A stretch of DNA of 51,966 nucleotides from the NCBI GenBank assembly GCA_017936285.1, contig JAGBFU010000056.1, positions 1 to 51,966 of the forward strand. Reading direction: 5' to 3'. Shown one piece after another: positions 50,364 through 51,966 of the stretch (its first letter is position 1; every line of letters starts with the position of its first letter). The position numbers and the translations under genes were made by a program. Source of the stretch: Marinifilaceae bacterium (lineage in GTDB: Bacteria; Bacteroidota; Bacteroidia; Bacteroidales; Marinifilaceae). The notes beneath the pieces are model-generated. The model had not been told where the DNA came from and ran no database searches. It saw only the letters and a list, made by a program, of their open reading frames with translations.

Positions 50364-51662
50364 CTATAAATCAAATGGTAATTTATCTGAATCGCCCCAA
50401 TAGATGTGGATATATGTAGCAATTACATTATCTATTCGCAATATCTCGGAGTCACACAACTCTCCTTTGGCATTATATACAAGGTAAGAGCCATCAGCAC
50501 TCTCGCCCGGTAATAATTTTGAGAAGTGGAACTCGTGACCTCGCCACTCTTTTCCATCGGGAGCTACTACTTTCCTGTAACCTAATGTCAATTTTACTCT
50601 GTCAAGGGTAATTTTACGAGGCAGGACTGCTGCCATATCAAAATTTTTACCATCCTTATCAGTAACACTCTCGCTTAAGTATATCATTCCACCACACTCA
50701 GCCAGAACTTTACCTCCATTTTTGCAATAGGCACGAATCGAGGCCATCATCTTCTTATTTGCAGTCAATTCCGGCAGATGGAGTTCAGGATAACCTCCGG
50801 GGAGATAGAGAAAATCGGTCTCCGGCAACTCGGTATCATGGATAGGACTAAAAAACTTCACCTTACCATAGCGTTTCAGAGCCTTGATATTCTCCTCGTA
50901 GTAGAAGTTAAATGCTTCGTCACGAGCTACAGTGATTTTTAAAGTACCTCGAGGGGTCGGCTTTTGCGGTTCTGTTTCAGCAAACTCCTGTGTACAGATA
51001 TTGATAATCTTCTCTATATCTACGGTACTCTCCATTGCCGAGGCTATCAAATCAGCAAACTCATTAAAGCAGAACTCCTCGTCTATATTCAATCCAAGGT
51101 TTTCAATAGGAATCTCCAGAGCACTCTCCTGCTTTAAGTAACCTAAGCTTGTAACACCTACAGCCTCGGCTGCCTGTTTCAACAGATTATAGTGCTTCTC
51201 AGATGATACGAAGTTGAAAATTACACCGGCAATCTTCAATCCGGGTCTGAAATTCTTTAATCCATACAATATAGGGCCAACCGAATAGGCTACAGATTTA
51301 GCCTTAACAACAAGGATTACAGGCAAATCCAGAAGCATGGCTGTATCGGCACTACTTCCCTTGTCAATGGCATAACCATCATAGAGTCCCATAGTTCCCT
51401 CAATAACACAGGCATCTGCCGTTGAACCATAGCGACTGTATAACTCTTTCAGATGCTCATCTGTCGATAAGAAGGTGTCAAGATTTACCGATGTTCTGCC
51501 GGTTGCTGCATAGTGATGACGGGTATCGATATAATCAGGTCCACATTTAAATGGCTGGACAGTTATTCCTTTTCGCGCCAATGCACGCATCAATCCCATT
51601 GCTAATGTTGTCTTCCCAGAACCTAACGAGGAAGCTCCTATTAAGAATTGAATTTTTTTCAT
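50364..51662 (-). CDS. cbiA: Cobyrinate a,c-diamide synthase
   Basis: Amidates cobyrinic acid at the a and c carboxylates with ATP and glutamine, early in cobalamin ring assembly. The 432-residue protein has the P-loop GASSLGSGKTTLAMGLMRAL, KCGPDYIDTRHH, an EGTMGLYDG segment, and the class I glutamine amidotransferase half with LPGGYPELH and the catalytic cysteine in LAECGGMIYL. Other cobalamin genes may lie beyond the window or be elsewhere. A -7 element is at 51687-51694. No cobalamin riboswitch is visible in the 304 bases upstream. Confidence 0.95.
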   Translation of the reverse strand: MKKIQFLIGASSLGSGKTTLAMGLMRALARKGITVQPFKCGPDYIDTRHHYAATGRTSVNLDTFLSTDEHLKELYSRYGSTADACVIEGTMGLYDGYAIDKGSSADTAMLLDLPVILVVKAKSVAYSVGPILYGLKNFRPGLKIAGVIFNFVSSEKHYNLLKQAAEAVGVTSLGYLKQESALEIPIENLGLNIDEEFCFNEFADLIASAMESTVDIEKIINICTQEFAETEPQKPTPRGTLKITVARDEAFNFYYEENIKALKRYGKVKFFSPIHDTELPETDFLYLPGGYPELHLPELTANKKMMASIRAYCKNGGKVLAECGGMIYLSESVTDKDGKNFDMAAVLPRKITLDRVKLTLGYRKVVAPDGKEWRGHEFHFSKLLPGESADGSYLVYNAKGELCDSEILRIDNVIATYIHIYWGDSDKLPFDL

Positions 51663-51686
51663 TGTAACATTATACTAAACTATCGC

Positions 51687-51694
51687 AAAGATAT
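51687..51694 (-). promoter_or_regulatory. -7 element before cbiA
   Basis: TATCTTTG on the minus strand, 24 bases before the cbiA ATG. No clear -33 element in the 25 bases above it. Confidence 0.5.
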
Positions 51695-51719
51695 ATAATA
51701 ATTGGGAAAAATCGTGCAA

Positions 51720-51791
51720 GCCGAATGCAGAGGGCAAATTTATTTGCACTATGCTGAGGCGCAGCCGATTTTGCGGCACTGCGGAGCAGTG
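51720..51791. repeat. Cluster of three small palindromes
   Basis: Within 60 bases lie gcaaat/atttgc (51734-51747), gccg/cggc (51764-51777) and cactgc/gcagtg (51777-51791). The phrase around 51750-51767 (atgctgaggcgcagccg) resembles a dispersed intergenic element I associate with Bacteroidales genomes. It has no coding frame. It may be a REP-type sequence or structured RNA. Confidence 0.5.
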
Positions 51792-51796
51792 GCGAA

Positions 51797-51848
51797 TGAG
51801 GAATTAGGAATGAGGAATTAGGAATTTATAGTTAGGAGTGAACAGTTA
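51797..51848. repeat. Short direct repeats and dispersed element at the right end
   Basis: Two consecutive 14-base units (gaggaattaggaat at 51799-51812 and 51813-51826 approximately) are followed at 51828-51848 by atagttaggagtgaacagtta. The last element matches the complement of 25-45 at 20 of 21 positions, in opposite orientation. Confidence 0.75.
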
Positions 51849-51874
51849 GAAGTTAACGAGCGAAGCGAGTAAAG

Positions 51875-51919
51875 CCCCCTTATTAGCCGTAATGAACGCA
51901 GTGAATAAGGCGAAGGGGG
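51875..51919. other. Imperfect hairpin near the right end
   Basis: ccccctt (51875-51881) can pair with aaggggg (51913-51919), with further partial pairing of the Ala-free AT segment tatta and gaataa inside. No T tract or gene is directly attached. The last 47 bases of the window show no recognisable feature. Confidence 0.35.
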
Positions 51920-51966
51920 TTTGGGGGTTGGTAGACAACAAATTAAAGCAAATCAACAGGATTGCA

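Overview
The window reads as a chromosomal segment of a Bacteroidales bacterium (Bacteroidota), probably an anaerobic gut or faecal commensal. The evidence is consistent across the window. Promoters carry the Bacteroidota -7 element TAnnTTTG. There are families largely confined to the phylum: a GldA/GldFG-type ABC exporter, a DUF4301 protein, DUF4493 and PCMD lipoproteins, and a six-bladed beta-propeller lipoprotein. Glutamine synthetase is type III, ribosomal protein S16 has a long Ala/Glu tail, and genes follow the order nadK/uppS/bamA/skp/murI. Base composition looks AT-rich (about 40% GC by eye). I see no phage, insertion sequence, transposase or CRISPR array. The genus cannot be fixed from the sequence alone.

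Layout. 1-1458 (minus): a small membrane protein and a secreted glucosaminidase with two LysM domains. 1479-1507: an inverted repeat holding two divergent -7 elements. 1527-3045 (plus): folE and fabD, ended by a terminator. 3166-9421 (plus): a 7TM-HD phosphodiesterase, a LacI-type regulator, and a GldA ATPase with a fused GldF-GldG permease. 9413-10832 (minus): dapA and a small conserved gene. 10883-11158: promoter, tRNA-Arg(ACG), terminator, tRNA-Thr(CGT), long hairpin. 11253-19148 (minus): a tightly packed six-gene surface locus with three DUF4493 lipoproteins (one also PCMD), two paralogous outer-membrane barrels and one more PCMD lipoprotein. 19331-27797 (minus): ftsY, purA, a Fur-like regulator, murI, skp/ompH, bamA, uppS, nadK. 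27892-31329 (plus): small acidic protein, DUF4301, DUF368 lipid-carrier translocase, aroE. 31415-35028 (plus): etfB, etfA and an acyl-CoA dehydrogenase. 35105-39034 (minus): glyS, a Na/Pi cotransporter, a GNAT acetyltransferase. 39123-44469 (minus): an unrecognised membrane protein, ribF and the B12-dependent reductase nrdJ. 44752-48110 (minus): rimM, rpsP, type III glutamine synthetase. 48155-51662 (minus): beta-propeller lipoprotein, broken ACP-like gene, DUF1460 protein, cobyrinate diamide synthase.

Most of the window is core metabolism and envelope assembly: peptidoglycan precursors and carrier lipid (murI, uppS, DUF368, dapA, glucosaminidase), the BAM complex with Skp, and cofactors (folE, nadK, ribF, cobyrinate synthesis). 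A cobyrinate synthase and a B12-dependent reductase about 6 kb apart suggest that cobalamin matters to this cell.

The best candidates for new biology are four. First, the six-gene DUF4493/barrel/PCMD locus looks like a dedicated surface apparatus of unknown role. Second, the GldA-like ATPase has lost both its catalytic glutamate and its switch histidine. Third, an ACP-like gene lacks its phosphopantetheine serine and has shifted frame into a lipoprotein. Fourth, a 625-residue membrane protein of no recognised family is coupled to ribF and nrdJ. Both window ends carry the same family of short 'attaggaatt' repeats in opposite orientation.
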